Numbered from the stretch's first letter, positions 44,993 through 53,986 are shown. The stretch is DNA of 64,000 nucleotides from Paracoccaceae bacterium (GCA_024742405.1 JANSYP010000001.1:1736001-1800000); one strand, 5' to 3'. Notes: generated from the sequence alone by a model not told the origin. Translations and numbers: made by a program.

Positions 44993-45001
44993 GTCGGCCG
45001 G

Positions 45002-45769
45002 TCAGGAAAACTGCTCGCGCAGCAGGCGTTCCTCCAGCCCGTGGCCGGGATCGAACAGAATCCGGTGCGACACCGCCGGTTCACTGCAGATCTCGACGCA
45101 AGTGACATAGGGCACCGAGCGGCCGTCCGCGTCAGCCATCACCGGGCGCTTGTCGGCCTCAAGCACGTCGAAACGGACCCGCGCGGTTTTCGGCAGGAGC
45201 GCACCCCGCCAGCGACGCGGGCGAAAGGCGGCCATCGCCGTCAGCGCCAGAACCTCTGCCCCGATGGGCAGGATCGGCCCATGGGCGGAATAGTTGTAGG
45301 CCGTGGACCCCGCCGGCGTGCAGAGCAGCGCGCCGTCGCAGACCAGCTCATCCATCCGCACCTTGCCGTCGACGGAGATCCTGAGCTTCGCCGCCTGGGG
45401 CCCTGCCCGCAAGAGCGACACCTCGTTGATGGCCAACGCCTCGCGCGCGGTGCCGTCGCGCTGCGTCGCGGACATCCTGAGCGGGTTGATCACTGCCTGC
45501 TCGGCGGCGCGCAGCCGCGTCGGAAGGCCTGCGACGGAATACTCGTTCATCAGAAATCCGATGGAGCCGCGATGCATGCCGTAGACCGGTTTGCCCAGTT
45601 CGCGCGTGTCCGTCAGGGTCGACAGCATCATGCCGTCGCCGCCCAGAGCCACGATCACTTCGGCCTCTTCAGGCGCGGCGCATCCGTACAGCCCGGAGAG
45701 CTCCCGCAACGCCGCCTGCGCGGCCGGCGCCGAGCTGGCCATGAAGGCAATGTCCATATCCGTGGCCAT
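45002..45769 (-). CDS. nadK: NAD kinase
   Basis: This 255-residue enzyme phosphorylates NAD to NADP in the cytoplasm. It has the family's GGDG motif at 43-46 ([13 protein letters not shown]), [12 protein letters not shown], the A-INEVSLLR motif binding the adenine ribose, and [19 protein letters not shown]. Length is normal for the short alphaproteobacterial type. The ATG at 45769 (MATDMDIAF) is chosen; the longer frame runs 162 bp into the glyA promoter region. A decayed gene follows after 9 bp. Confidence 0.94.
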   Translation of the reverse strand: MATDMDIAFMASSAPAAQAALRELSGLYGCAAPEEAEVIVALGGDGMMLSTLTDTRELGKPVYGMHRGSIGFLMNEYSVAGLPTRLRAAEQAVINPLRMSATQRDGTAREALAINEVSLLRAGPQAAKLRISVDGKVRMDELVCDGALLCTPAGSTAYNYSAHGPILPIGAEVLALTAMAAFRPRRWRGALLPKTARVRFDVLEADKRPVMADADGRSVPYVTCVEICSEPAVSHRILFDPGHGLEERLLREQFS

Positions 45770-46056
45770 CACTGCCCCCCTGTTGACCCGCCTCTTGTGG
45801 CGCGCGAGGGGGGCGAACTCAAGCGCGAAGCGCGTCGCCGGTGAGAATATCGCGAGCCGGCAATGGCTTGCGCGGCACCCCGGGAACGGATGTCCCGCAT
45901 GGCGCCCCGCGCCTGTGCCGCCACCCACCAATGTCGCGATATGAGCCGGCAGGCAGCTTCATTATGAAAGCGCGGGGGGTTTTTTTCGATGCCACCAGCC
46001 TGTAACACTCCCCCTCAAATCGCCGTGTCAGCCCGGCCCCAAAGGGAGATTCCTCG
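45770..46056. promoter_or_regulatory. Divergent region nadK / glyA with an inverted ATATCGCGA pair
   Basis: The 287 bp hold both promoters. ATATCGCGA at 45847-45855 is repeated inverted as TCGCGATAT at 45934-45942, and each copy is followed by GAGCCGGCA in direct orientation. GGGGGGTTTTTTT at 45974-45986 is a purine/T tract that could end a short minus- or plus-strand transcript. I see no known glycine or folate riboswitch fold. Confidence 0.35.
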
Positions 46057-47352
46057 ATGAACGCACCCCATCGCGACAGCGGCTTTTTCACGGAGTCCCT
46101 CGAAGACCGGGATCCGGAGCTCTTCGGCGCTATCCGGCAGGAGCTGGGACGCCAGCGCGACGAGATCGAACTGATCGCCTCGGAAAACATCGTCAGCCAG
46201 GCGGTGATGGAGGCTCAAGGGTCGGTCCTGACCAACAAATATGCCGAGGGCTATCCCGGGCGGCGCTATTATGGCGGCTGCCAGTATGTCGATATCGCCG
46301 AGGAACTGGCGATCGCGCGGGCCTGCGCGCTCTTCAAGGTGGGGTTCGCCAATGTGCAGCCGAACTCCGGCAGCCAGGCCAACCAGGCGGTGTTTCTGGC
46401 GCTGATCAAGCCCGGCGACACGATCCTCGGCATGAGCCTCGACGCGGGCGGTCACCTGACCCACGGCGCCCGGCCGAACCAGTCGGGCAAATGGTTCAAC
46501 GCGGTGCATTACGGCGTAGACCGCGACACCCACCTGATCGACTATGATCAGGTCGCGGCGCTGGCGGAAGAGCACAAGCCCAAGCTGCTGATCGCGGGCG
46601 GCTCGGCCATCCCGCGTCAGGTCGATTTCGCCCGCATGCGCGAGATCGCCGACAGCGTGGGCGCTTACCTGCTGGTGGACATGGCCCATTTCGCAGGCCT
46701 CGTGGCGGGCGGCGCGCATCCGTCGCCCTTCCCCCATGCCCACGTCGCGACGACGACCACGCACAAGACGCTGCGCGGCCCCCGCGGCGGCATGATCCTG
46801 ACCGATGACGAGGCGCTGGCCAAGAAATTCAACTCCGCGATCTTCCCCGGCATTCAGGGCGGCCCGCTGATGCACGTGATCGCGGGCAAGGCCGTCGCCT
46901 TCGGCGAAGCTCTGCGGCCTGAATTCAAGACCTACGCCAGCCAGGTGATCAGCAACGCGCAGGCGCTCTCCGACCAGTTGCTCAAGGGCGGGCTGGACAT
47001 CGTCACCGGCGGCACCGACACCCACGTGCTGCTCGTCGATCTGCGCCCCAAGGGTGTGACCGGCAAGGCCACCGAGGAAGCGCTCGGCCGGGCCCATATC
47101 ACGTGCAACAAGAACGGCATCCCCTTCGACACAGAGAAGCCGACGATCACGTCGGGCGTGCGGCTCGGCTCCCCGGCGGGCACGACCCGCGGCTTTGCCG
47201 AAACCGAGTTCCGCCAGATCGGCGATCTGATTGTCGAAGTGGTCGACGGGCTGGCCGCAAACGGGCCCGACGGCAACGGGGCGACCGAAGCCGCGGTCAA
47301 GGCCAAGGTGCTCGACCTATGCGGCAAGTTCCCGATCTACCCCAAGCTCTGA
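46057..47352 (+). CDS. glyA: Serine hydroxymethyltransferase
   Basis: This 431-residue PLP enzyme interconverts serine and glycine with tetrahydrofolate. It has [32 protein letters not shown], and [16 protein letters not shown] containing the PLP lysine; [10 protein letters not shown] is the conserved C-terminal patch. Length is typical. AGGGAGA at about 46045-46049 supports the start. It stands alone, convergent with a secreted protein gene. Confidence 0.97.
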   Translation: MNAPHRDSGFFTESLEDRDPELFGAIRQELGRQRDEIELIASENIVSQAVMEAQGSVLTNKYAEGYPGRRYYGGCQYVDIAEELAIARACALFKVGFANVQPNSGSQANQAVFLALIKPGDTILGMSLDAGGHLTHGARPNQSGKWFNAVHYGVDRDTHLIDYDQVAALAEEHKPKLLIAGGSAIPRQVDFARMREIADSVGAYLLVDMAHFAGLVAGGAHPSPFPHAHVATTTTHKTLRGPRGGMILTDDEALAKKFNSAIFPGIQGGPLMHVIAGKAVAFGEALRPEFKTYASQVISNAQALSDQLLKGGLDIVTGGTDTHVLLVDLRPKGVTGKATEEALGRAHITCNKNGIPFDTEKPTITSGVRLGSPAGTTRGFAETEFRQIGDLIVEVVDGLAANGPDGNGATEAAVKAKVLDLCGKFPIYPKL

Positions 47353-47386
47353 CCCGCCGGAGCGCGCGCGGGGCCCGGAAAGGTTC

Positions 47387-47413
47387 GGGTCGCGAGGCAT
47401 GACCCCGCGACCC
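47387..47413. terminator. Hairpin between convergent glyA and 47425 genes
   Basis: GGGTCGCG at 47387-47394 pairs with CGCGACCC at 47406-47413 around an 11-nt loop. It lies 35 bp after glyA and 12 bp past the stop of the converging gene, so it may serve both. No U-tract is present on either side. Confidence 0.5.
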
Positions 47414-47424
47414 GGCGGCTGCAC

Positions 47425-47913
47425 TCAGCCGTAGTTCGCGACTTCGCAGGCGAGCACGGCATCGCCGGCGGCCTTCGTGCCGGTCAGGTCCACGGGGACC
47501 TCTGTGCCGGCTTCCGTCGTGATCACCATCTTCTCGCCGTTGATGATGTCGTTGATGAAGTTCGGGTTGTTGAAGTAGAGAAAGCCCCCTTCGAACCCGT
47601 CGGTCACAACGGTCTGGCCCTCGCCTTCGAACAGCGCGCCGTCGATATTGAAGTTGGCGACCCGCGTCTCTCCGTCGGGGAGGCCGAGGTCTTCACGCGC
47701 GAAAAGCGCGACATAGCCGAGCTCCCGCTTGCCGTTGATCCCGAACTGCACCTGGATGCCGCTCTCCTGCGTCTGCTCCATCAGACAGCCCCCGAGTGCT
47801 TCGCTGTTGATGATGTTCCAGCCCGCTTCCTGAGCGAAAACATGTCCATCCGCCGAAGCAACGCTGGCAGCAAACATCAAAACCGCGGATCCGAGAATCG
47901 TTGTCTTGATCAT
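47425..47913 (-). CDS. Uncharacterised secreted protein
   Basis: This 162-residue protein has a signal peptide (MIKTTILGSAVLMFAASVASA, cleavage near residue 22). The mature part is acidic and beta-rich, with two cysteines (GGCLMEQ and VLACEV) that could pair, and a NFNIDGALFEGEG segment. It recalls small periplasmic proteins of roseobacters, but I do not recognise a named family. RBS GAGGGA lies about nine bases upstream of the start. It is convergent with glyA. Confidence 0.75.
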   Translation of the reverse strand: MIKTTILGSAVLMFAASVASADGHVFAQEAGWNIINSEALGGCLMEQTQESGIQVQFGINGKRELGYVALFAREDLGLPDGETRVANFNIDGALFEGEGQTVVTDGFEGGFLYFNNPNFINDIINGEKMVITTEAGTEVPVDLTGTKAAGDAVLACEVANYG

Positions 47914-48245
47914 GTGGTGGTCCCTCTTTTCTTTTTACGTCCGCCTAACGCGGATCGCTTTTGCAACGCGGGCGACGCCGCGCATTCCGCTGTGAACTGG
48001 CCATGAGCACTTGGCGCCATTCACACGGGATGCGCTGAGCGCCCGACGATTCGAGTGTTTCACAGCTTTGCAAAATGCAAAAGGCTCCACTTCGGTTTCC
48101 GTGGGGTCCGCTCGGTCCCGGCGGCGCCCGCCCGTTACAGCTACCCGGCTTCTGCATCTGCCCGCGCGGGCTGGGGTTTTGTCCGCGCCCGGAATATGAT
48201 TGATCCCATCGGCGGCCCTTACGGGACCGCGCAACGGAGTGTCCC
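47914..48245. promoter_or_regulatory. 332-bp divergent intergenic region
   Basis: No gene is supported here. It separates the secreted protein gene (minus) and the methyltransferase gene (plus). Its main feature is the TTTGCAAAATGC element at 48067-48084, 160-180 bp from either start codon, with a further TTTTGCAACG at 47959-47968. TGTGAA at 47991 and TTCACA at 48020 form a loose dyad. Confidence 0.45.
48067..48084 (+). promoter_or_regulatory. TTTGCAAAATGC element
   Basis: TTTGCAAAATGCAAAAGG contains a perfect TTTGCAAA palindrome and matches the prpE leader element in 16 of 18 positions. The arrangement TTTGCAAA-ATGCAAA suggests two overlapping half-sites. The target gene is uncertain because the element lies mid-way between divergent genes. 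Confidence 0.5.
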
Positions 48246-49124
48246 ATGGCTCGCGCCCTTACCGAAACCGTCCGCACCGCCGCCGGCCGCGCGACAGCCC
48301 GGCTCGGCCACGCGTTGGGCCTTGGCGCGGCGGCTCCCGAAGACGATCCCGACGCCGCCGCCGCGGTGGCCCAGGACCACAAGCTGGGCCGGCGCGATGC
48401 ACTGGTCGCGGCAGCCCAAAGCGCGCCCTCGGCGCTCGAGATCGGCCCCTTCCACAACCCGTCGCTCAAGGGCGACGGCGTCGCCTATTTCGACCTGCAG
48501 CTGCAGCCCGAGCTGATCGCGCGGGTCGCGGAGTACGGCCTGCCCACGGACCGCGTTCCCCATATCGATTTCGCCGATCCCAAGGGGGATCTCTCGGGCA
48601 TCGACCGCCGCTTTGCCGCCGTCTTCAGTTCGCACTGCATCGAACATCAGCCATCGCTCGTGCGGCATCTGGCGCAGGTCAGCGCGTTGCTGGAACCCGG
48701 TGGCCGCTATTATCTGATCGCGCCGGACAAGCGGTTCTGCTTTGACCATTATCTGCCGCTCTCGACTCTCGGTGGCGTGATCGAAGCGCACCTGGAGGAC
48801 CGGCGTGTCCACTCGCTGGCCAATCTGATCGATGCGCGCACGCTTGTGACGCACAACCAAAAGCTCCGGCACTGGACAGCGGACCACGGCGACTACCCGA
48901 CCCCGGGCCATGTTCAGTACACCGCCCGCCACGCCATCGCGGAATATCAGGCCGCCGACGGCGGCTATATCGACATCCATGCCTGGCGTTTTACGCCTGG
49001 ACGTTTCTGCGAGATCGTCACAGCGCTGCAGCAGCTCGAATTCACCGATCTCATTCCGGAACTGGTCTGCGCGACCCGCCCCGGCCAACTTGAATTCACC
49101 GCGGTGCTGCGCAAATCCGACTGA
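48246..49124 (+). CDS. Class I SAM-dependent methyltransferase
   Basis: This 292-residue protein has a helical N-terminal segment and then ALEIGPFHNPSL, a variant of the SAM-binding E/D-x-G-x-G loop, and SSHCIEHQPSLVRHLAQV followed by LLEPGGRYYLIAPDKRFCFDHY, which are motifs II and III of class I methyltransferases. Relatives often sit in polysaccharide or natural-product loci, but none is here. The substrate is unknown. GGAGTG before the ATG is a moderate ribosome binding site. Confidence 0.78.
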   Translation: MARALTETVRTAAGRATARLGHALGLGAAAPEDDPDAAAAVAQDHKLGRRDALVAAAQSAPSALEIGPFHNPSLKGDGVAYFDLQLQPELIARVAEYGLPTDRVPHIDFADPKGDLSGIDRRFAAVFSSHCIEHQPSLVRHLAQVSALLEPGGRYYLIAPDKRFCFDHYLPLSTLGGVIEAHLEDRRVHSLANLIDARTLVTHNQKLRHWTADHGDYPTPGHVQYTARHAIAEYQAADGGYIDIHAWRFTPGRFCEIVTALQQLEFTDLIPELVCATRPGQLEFTAVLRKSD

Positions 49125-49147
49125 TCCTGCGCCCCAGTGCGCAGAGT

Positions 49148-49165
49148 CTGATTGACGTACCTCAG
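49148..49165 (+). promoter_or_regulatory. Candidate LacI operator before the lacI-type gene
   Basis: CTGATTGACGTACCTCAG is an imperfect palindrome centred on CG, as LacI-family sites are. Its right half CGTACCTCAGC is identical over 11 bases to the site at 54205-54222. It lies 48 bp before the regulator's start and contains TTGACG, a possible -35 box, which fits autoregulation. Confidence 0.6.
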
Positions 49166-49212
49166 CGCGCCCGTCACTCTGCTCCGGCAAGGGCCCGAGC
49201 AAGGGACGGAGC

Positions 49213-50247
49213 ATGGGACGACCAACGGTTCACGACATCGCCCGCACCGCCGAGGTCAGCCTCGCGACGGTGGACAGGGTCATCAACGGACGCCCCGGCG
49301 TGCGGCCCGCGACCGTGGCGCGGGTGCAGGCCGCGATCGCCGATCTGGGCTATGTGCGCGATCTGGGGGCGGCCAATCTGGCGCGCGGACGGCTCTACCG
49401 GTTCCGCTTCCTGCTGCCCGCGGTGCAGAGCCAGTTCCTCGCCGGGCTGAGTGCCGCCATCGAGGAGGCCGGCCGCCAGCTGCGCGCCGAGCGCTGCGAG
49501 CTGAGCGTCACGCGGGTCGATCTCGACAACCCGATCACAGCGAGCCGCGAGATGGCCGCGCTCCTCGACGCGCCTGTGGACGGGGTGGCGATCATGGCCA
49601 ATGAAACGCCGATGGTGCGTGACCTGATAGGGCGGCTCGACGCATCGGGCACAGCGGTCGTTAGTCTCGTCACCGACCAGACCGACGCCCCGCGGGCGCA
49701 TTTCGTGGGCATCGACAATATCGCGGCCGGGCGCACCGCCGCGACGCTGATGGGCCGGTTCCTGCCACGCAAGCCGGCGCGCATCGCGGTCGTCGTCAAC
49801 ACCATGCTGGCGCGCGACATGGTCGAACGGCGGCTGGGCTTCGACGCGGTGCTGGCGCGCGACTTTCCACGTCTCTCCGCCCTGCCCTCGGTCGAAGGCC
49901 ATGACGACCACGCCCAGACCGCGCAGGTCACCGCGACCTGCCTTGCCGCCAATCCCGATGTTGCCGGTCTCTACTGCGCCGGCGCGGGCACCCGTGGCGT
50001 CACCCAGGCGCTCGCCGATCTGGGGATGGCCGACAGGCTCACCGTGATCGGCCACGAGCTGACCGCCCATACCCGCACGGCGCTGGAGGACGGGACCATC
50101 GACGCGGTGATCACCCAGAATGTCGGCCATCTGGCGCGGAGCGCGGCCCGGGTGCTGCGCGCGCGCTGCGACGGGCGCGAGATCATCGAAAGCCAGGAAC
50201 AGATCCGTATCGACATCGTGCTGAAGGAAAACCTGCCCGCCACATGA
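49213..50247 (+). CDS. LacI family transcriptional regulator of the carbohydrate locus
   Basis: This 344-residue protein has the LacI helix-turn-helix (TVHDIARTAEVSLATVDRVINGRPG, residues 5-29), a hinge near 50-60 (ANLARGR), and a periplasmic-binding-protein-like core with MANETPMVRD, FVGIDNIAAGRTAATLMGRF and CAGAGTRGV, characteristic of sugar-sensing LacI regulators. GGAGC before the ATG is the ribosome binding site. It opens the 15-kb sugar locus and probably binds the palindromes at 49148, 54173 and 54205. Confidence 0.92.
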   Translation: MGRPTVHDIARTAEVSLATVDRVINGRPGVRPATVARVQAAIADLGYVRDLGAANLARGRLYRFRFLLPAVQSQFLAGLSAAIEEAGRQLRAERCELSVTRVDLDNPITASREMAALLDAPVDGVAIMANETPMVRDLIGRLDASGTAVVSLVTDQTDAPRAHFVGIDNIAAGRTAATLMGRFLPRKPARIAVVVNTMLARDMVERRLGFDAVLARDFPRLSALPSVEGHDDHAQTAQVTATCLAANPDVAGLYCAGAGTRGVTQALADLGMADRLTVIGHELTAHTRTALEDGTIDAVITQNVGHLARSAARVLRARCDGREIIESQEQIRIDIVLKENLPAT

Positions 50248-50297
50248 GACCGGCATCAGACCGGGAGAAGTAACGGGCGACGTTTGGGAGGAAGATC

Positions 50298-51353
50298 ATG
50301 AAGACCATCAAGGGACCCGGGCTGTTTCTGGCGCAATTTGCGGGCGATGACGCGCCCTTCGACAGCTGGCCGTCGATCTGCCGCTGGGCCGCCGATTGCG
50401 GCTATGCCGGCGTTCAGGTCCCGAGCTGGGACGCGCGCCTCTTCGATCTGGCCCGCGCCGCGGAAAGCCAGGACTATTGCGACGAAGTCGCGGGCATCGC
50501 GTCGGAGGCCGGGCTGACGGTGACGGAGCTCTCGACCCATCTGCAGGGCCAGCTCGTCGCCGTACACCCGGCCTACGACACCGCCTTCGACGGGTTCGCA
50601 GCACCCGAGGTGCGCGGCAATCCGACTGCGCGCCAGGCCTGGGCCGTGGAGCAGGTGAAGATGGCGCTGACCGCCTCGCGCAAGCTCGGCATCACGGCGC
50701 ACGCGACCTTCTCCGGCGCATTGGCATGGCCTTATGTCTATCCCTGGCCGCAGCGGCCCGCGGGCCTGATCGAGACGGCATTCGACGAACTCGCCGCCCG
50801 ATGGCGCCCGATCCTCGATCATGCCGAGGAGATGGGGGTGGATGTCTGCTACGAAATCCATCCCGGCGAGGATCTCCATGACGGGGTCAGCTACGAGATG
50901 TTTCTGGAACGTATCGGCGGGCATGCGCGGGCGAAGATGCTCTACGATCCCAGCCACTACGTGCTGCAGGCCCTGGATTATCTCGACAATATCGACATCT
51001 ATCACGAACGGATCGGGATGTTTCATGTCAAGGATGCGGAACTAAACCCGACGGGCCGTCAGGGCGTCTATGGAGGCTACCAGTCCTGGGTCGACCGCGC
51101 GGGCCGGTTCCGCAGCCTTGGCGACGGGCAGGTCGATTTCGGCGCCGTCTTCTCCAAGCTCACGCAGTACAAATTCGACGGCTGGGCCGTGGTCGAATGG
51201 GAATGCGCGATGAAGCACCCCGAGGACGGCGCCCGCGAGGGCGCAGCCTTCGTCCGCGACAAAATCATCCGCGTGACCGAGACCGCCTTTGACGATTTCG
51301 CCGGCGCCGGCACGGACGAGGCCGCGAACCGCGCGATGCTCGGTCTGGAATGA
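50298..51353 (+). CDS. Sugar phosphate isomerase/epimerase (xylose isomerase-like TIM barrel)
   Basis: This 351-residue TIM-barrel protein of the AP-endonuclease-2 superfamily has metal-ligand candidates in CYEIHPGED (Glu), MLYDPSHYV (Asp, His), HVKDAE (His) and VVEWECAMK (Glu), the usual pattern of divalent-metal isomerases, epimerases and related lyases. GGGAGGAAG upstream supports the start. It is 50 bp after lacI and belongs to the same unit. Together with the Gfo/Idh gene nearby it could act on a keto-sugar made by that oxidoreductase. Specific reaction unknown. Confidence 0.85.
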   Translation: MKTIKGPGLFLAQFAGDDAPFDSWPSICRWAADCGYAGVQVPSWDARLFDLARAAESQDYCDEVAGIASEAGLTVTELSTHLQGQLVAVHPAYDTAFDGFAAPEVRGNPTARQAWAVEQVKMALTASRKLGITAHATFSGALAWPYVYPWPQRPAGLIETAFDELAARWRPILDHAEEMGVDVCYEIHPGEDLHDGVSYEMFLERIGGHARAKMLYDPSHYVLQALDYLDNIDIYHERIGMFHVKDAELNPTGRQGVYGGYQSWVDRAGRFRSLGDGQVDFGAVFSKLTQYKFDGWAVVEWECAMKHPEDGAREGAAFVRDKIIRVTETAFDDFAGAGTDEAANRAMLGLE

Positions 51354-51376
51354 CCGCGGCGCTCGCCAATGGGCCG

Positions 51377-51589
51377 TCACGCCCGCCAGAAGGGCTTGGA
51401 CGCCTCGCGATCCGCCTCGAGCCGGTCGACCCCGATATCGGCCAGCAGATGCGGCGGAAGCGCCGCAAGCCGCGCGCGTTGACGCGCCCGCGCCCGCCAC
51501 AGGCACAGGACGGTCCAAAGCCAAGGGTTGGCCGAGGAGCCATGAGGGTGAGCAGAAAAAGAGGCGCAGGTTGCGTTTCCACAAGACAT
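51377..51589 (-). CDS. DUF1127-containing small protein
   Basis: This 70-residue minus-strand gene ends with the arginine-rich DUF1127 motif: WRARARQRARLAALPPHLL, then ADIGVDRLEADREASKPFWRA. Short Arg-rich proteins of this kind bind RNA or regulate metabolism and small-RNA turnover in Rhodobacter and Agrobacterium. GGAGG six bases before the ATG at 51589 is strong. It lies opposite to the surrounding sugar genes, between the isomerase and the Gfo/Idh gene, and must have its own promoter within 51590-51735. Confidence 0.82.
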   Translation of the reverse strand: MSCGNATCASFSAHPHGSSANPWLWTVLCLWRARARQRARLAALPPHLLADIGVDRLEADREASKPFWRA

Positions 51590-51735
51590 CGTTTCCTCCG
51601 CAAGCGGGAGTGAAACGGCGCTTGGCCCCGAGCCATGGACATGCGGGGCGATACCAGGCGGCCGAGTTGGCCCGATGAACCGGTGATCGTCCGGATTGCA
51701 GAGAAATACAAGATCGAGACTGGGAGGAGAATACG

Positions 51736-52896
51736 ATGGAGCGCATGGGAACGCCGAGGATCAGGCTCGGCATGGTGGGCGGCGGACGCGATGCCTTTAT
51801 CGGGGGCGTGCACCGCATCGCGGCCCGGCTCGATGACCGGTTCGAGCTGGTGTCGGGCTGTCTTTCCTCGACCGAAGAGAAGTCCAAGGCCTCAGGCGAG
51901 GATCTGGGGCTCGACCCGGACCGCGTCTATGGCAGCTTCGCCGAGATGGCCGGGCGCGAGGCCGAACGCGCCGACGGGATAGAGGCGCTGGCGATCGTCA
52001 CGCCCAACAACATGCATCTGCCCGTGGCCCAGGCCTTCCTGCCTTTGGGCATCCATGTGATCTGCGACAAGCCGCTGACCGCGACGCTGGACGAAGCGCG
52101 CAGCCTTGCGGCTCTGGCGGAGGAGAGCGATGCGGTGTTCGTGCTGACGCATAATTACTCCGGCTATCCGATGATCCGGCAGGCCCGTGCCATGGTCGCC
52201 GCGGGCGAGTTGGGCGAGATCCGGGTGGTGCAGGTCGAATACGCCCAAGCATGGCTCGCCAAACCCGAGGAGCAGACCGACAACAAGCAGGCCCAGTGGC
52301 GCACCGACCCCGCGCGCACCGGCGCCGGCGGCTGTATCGGCGATATCGGCACCCATGCTTTCCATCTCGCGGGTTTCGTGACCGGCCTTGAGACCGACCG
52401 GATCAGCTCGGATCTGCAGAGCTTCGTTCCCGGCCGCCGCGTCGATGACAATGCCCATGTCATGCTGCGTTATGCGGGCGGCGCGCGCGGGATGCTCTGG
52501 GCCAGTCAGGTCGCGCCGGGCTGCGAGAACGCGCTCAAGCTGCGGGTCTTCGGCAGCGAGGGCGGGCTGGAATGGGCGCAGGAAGATCCGAACTATCTGT
52601 GGACCACCCGTTTGGGCGAACCCAAGCGCCTGCTCACCCGCGGCGGCGATGGCGCGACCGATCCCGCGAATGCGGTCAGTCGCGTCCCCTTCGGCCATCC
52701 CGAGGGCTATCTGGAAGGGTTCGCCACGATCTATGCCGACGCGGCCGACGCCATCCGCGCCCACCAGGCCGGCCGCCCCCGGCCCGCCCACGTGCTGAGC
52801 CCGGGTATCCGGGACGGCCTGCAAGGCGTGGCATTCGTCGATGCCTGCGTGCGGTCCTCGGCGGACGATGGCGCCTGGGTGACGCTCGATCTGTAG
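51736..52896 (+). CDS. Gfo/Idh/MocA family oxidoreductase
   Basis: This 386-residue NAD(P)-dependent dehydrogenase has an N-terminal Rossmann domain (RLGMVGGGRDAFIGGVHRIAA, then IVTPNNMHLPVAQAFL and VICDKPLTATLDEA with the conserved Lys) and a C-terminal alpha/beta domain with GGCIGDIGTHAFHLAGF, where D-x-x-x-H are catalytic. GGGAGGAG precedes the start. It may oxidise a sugar, polyol or keto-sugar in the pathway of this locus. Confidence 0.9.
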   Translation: MERMGTPRIRLGMVGGGRDAFIGGVHRIAARLDDRFELVSGCLSSTEEKSKASGEDLGLDPDRVYGSFAEMAGREAERADGIEALAIVTPNNMHLPVAQAFLPLGIHVICDKPLTATLDEARSLAALAEESDAVFVLTHNYSGYPMIRQARAMVAAGELGEIRVVQVEYAQAWLAKPEEQTDNKQAQWRTDPARTGAGGCIGDIGTHAFHLAGFVTGLETDRISSDLQSFVPGRRVDDNAHVMLRYAGGARGMLWASQVAPGCENALKLRVFGSEGGLEWAQEDPNYLWTTRLGEPKRLLTRGGDGATDPANAVSRVPFGHPEGYLEGFATIYADAADAIRAHQAGRPRPAHVLSPGIRDGLQGVAFVDACVRSSADDGAWVTLDL

Positions 52897-52969
52897 AAAA
52901 CCTGTAGCGCGGGAGCCGCGAGCCGGTCATCATTAAGCCCAACTGCGCAAAGCCGCAAAGGGGACAGTG

Positions 52970-53986
52970 ATGACGACACCACAACATATCATGGCGGTTG
53001 CCAGCGGCTACGGGCTGAGCCGCGCGCTGCTCTCGGCCGTCGATCTGGGGCTTTTTTCACGGCTTGCAGCAGGTCCGATGACGGCATCGGAGATCTGCGC
53101 CGAATACGGCTTGCTCGCGCGCCCGGGCACCGATTTCCTCGACCTTCTGGTCTCTGCCGAGCTTCTGGCCCGGCAGGGGGACGGCGAGGATGCGCGCTAC
53201 CTGAACACGCCGGAGACGGCAGCCTTCCTCGACCGGACGCAGCCCGAGTATATCGGCGGGATCATCGAGCTCTGGGCCAAGCGCAATTTCGGCTTCTGGA
53301 ACACGCTGACCGAAGCGATGCAGACCGGCCGCGCGCAGAACGAAACCAAGGATGGCGGAACGCCGTTCTTCGAGACGCTCTATGCCGACCCCGCGCGGCT
53401 GGAGGCTTTCATGGACGCGATGACCGGCTCCTCCATCCGGAATTTCCGCGCGCTGGCCGAGTCCTTTCCCTTTTCGCGCTATCACAGCCTCGTGGATATC
53501 GGCGGTGCGGACGGGCTGCTCGCCCGCGAGGTGGCGGTGCGCCACGAGGGGCTGTCCATCACCACGCTGGATCTGCCCGAAGTGACCGAGATCGCGGCGC
53601 GCAAGATCGCCGAGGCCGGGCTCTCGGACCGGATCACCGCCCAGTCGGGCGATTTCTTTGCCGAGCCGCTGCCGAAGGCGGACGTCATCACCATGGGCAT
53701 GATCCTCCACGACTGGAACCTGGAACGGAAGCAAGCGCTGGTACGCAAGGCCTATGACGCGCTGCCCGAAGGCGGCGCCTTCATCGTCATCGAAGCACTC
53801 ATCGACGACGCGCGCCGCGAGAACACTTTCGGGCTTTTCCTGTCGCTCAACATGCTGATCGAGTTCGGCGACGCGTTCGACTATACGGGCGCGGAGTTCA
53901 TCTCCTGGTGCCGCGAGGCCGGGTTTCGCCGCTTCGAGATCCTGTCGCTCGACGGCCCGTCCAGCGCTGCGATCGCTTACAAGTGA
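52970..53986 (+). CDS. O-methyltransferase (ASMT/hydroxyneurosporene type)
   Basis: This 338-residue protein has an N-terminal helical dimerisation domain (residues 1-95), then a Rossmann methyltransferase domain with LVDIGGADGLLAREVA (SAM motif I), LDLPEVTEIA, and MGMILHDWNLERKQALV with the catalytic His of plant-type O-methyltransferases. It lies 73 bp after the Gfo/Idh gene and before the ABC operon. A methyltransferase in a sugar-uptake locus is unexpected; it could act on a methylated sugar substrate or be unrelated. ATG at 52970 is preferred over GTG at 52967. Confidence 0.82.
   Translation: MTTPQHIMAVASGYGLSRALLSAVDLGLFSRLAAGPMTASEICAEYGLLARPGTDFLDLLVSAELLARQGDGEDARYLNTPETAAFLDRTQPEYIGGIIELWAKRNFGFWNTLTEAMQTGRAQNETKDGGTPFFETLYADPARLEAFMDAMTGSSIRNFRALAESFPFSRYHSLVDIGGADGLLAREVAVRHEGLSITTLDLPEVTEIAARKIAEAGLSDRITAQSGDFFAEPLPKADVITMGMILHDWNLERKQALVRKAYDALPEGGAFIVIEALIDDARRENTFGLFLSLNMLIEFGDAFDYTGAEFISWCREAGFRRFEILSLDGPSSAAIAYK

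Noticed and set aside
45974-45986. GGGGGGTTTTTTT tract before glyA as an intrinsic terminator
   Set aside because: No stable stem precedes the T-run on the plus strand, so I keep it only as a tract worth noting.
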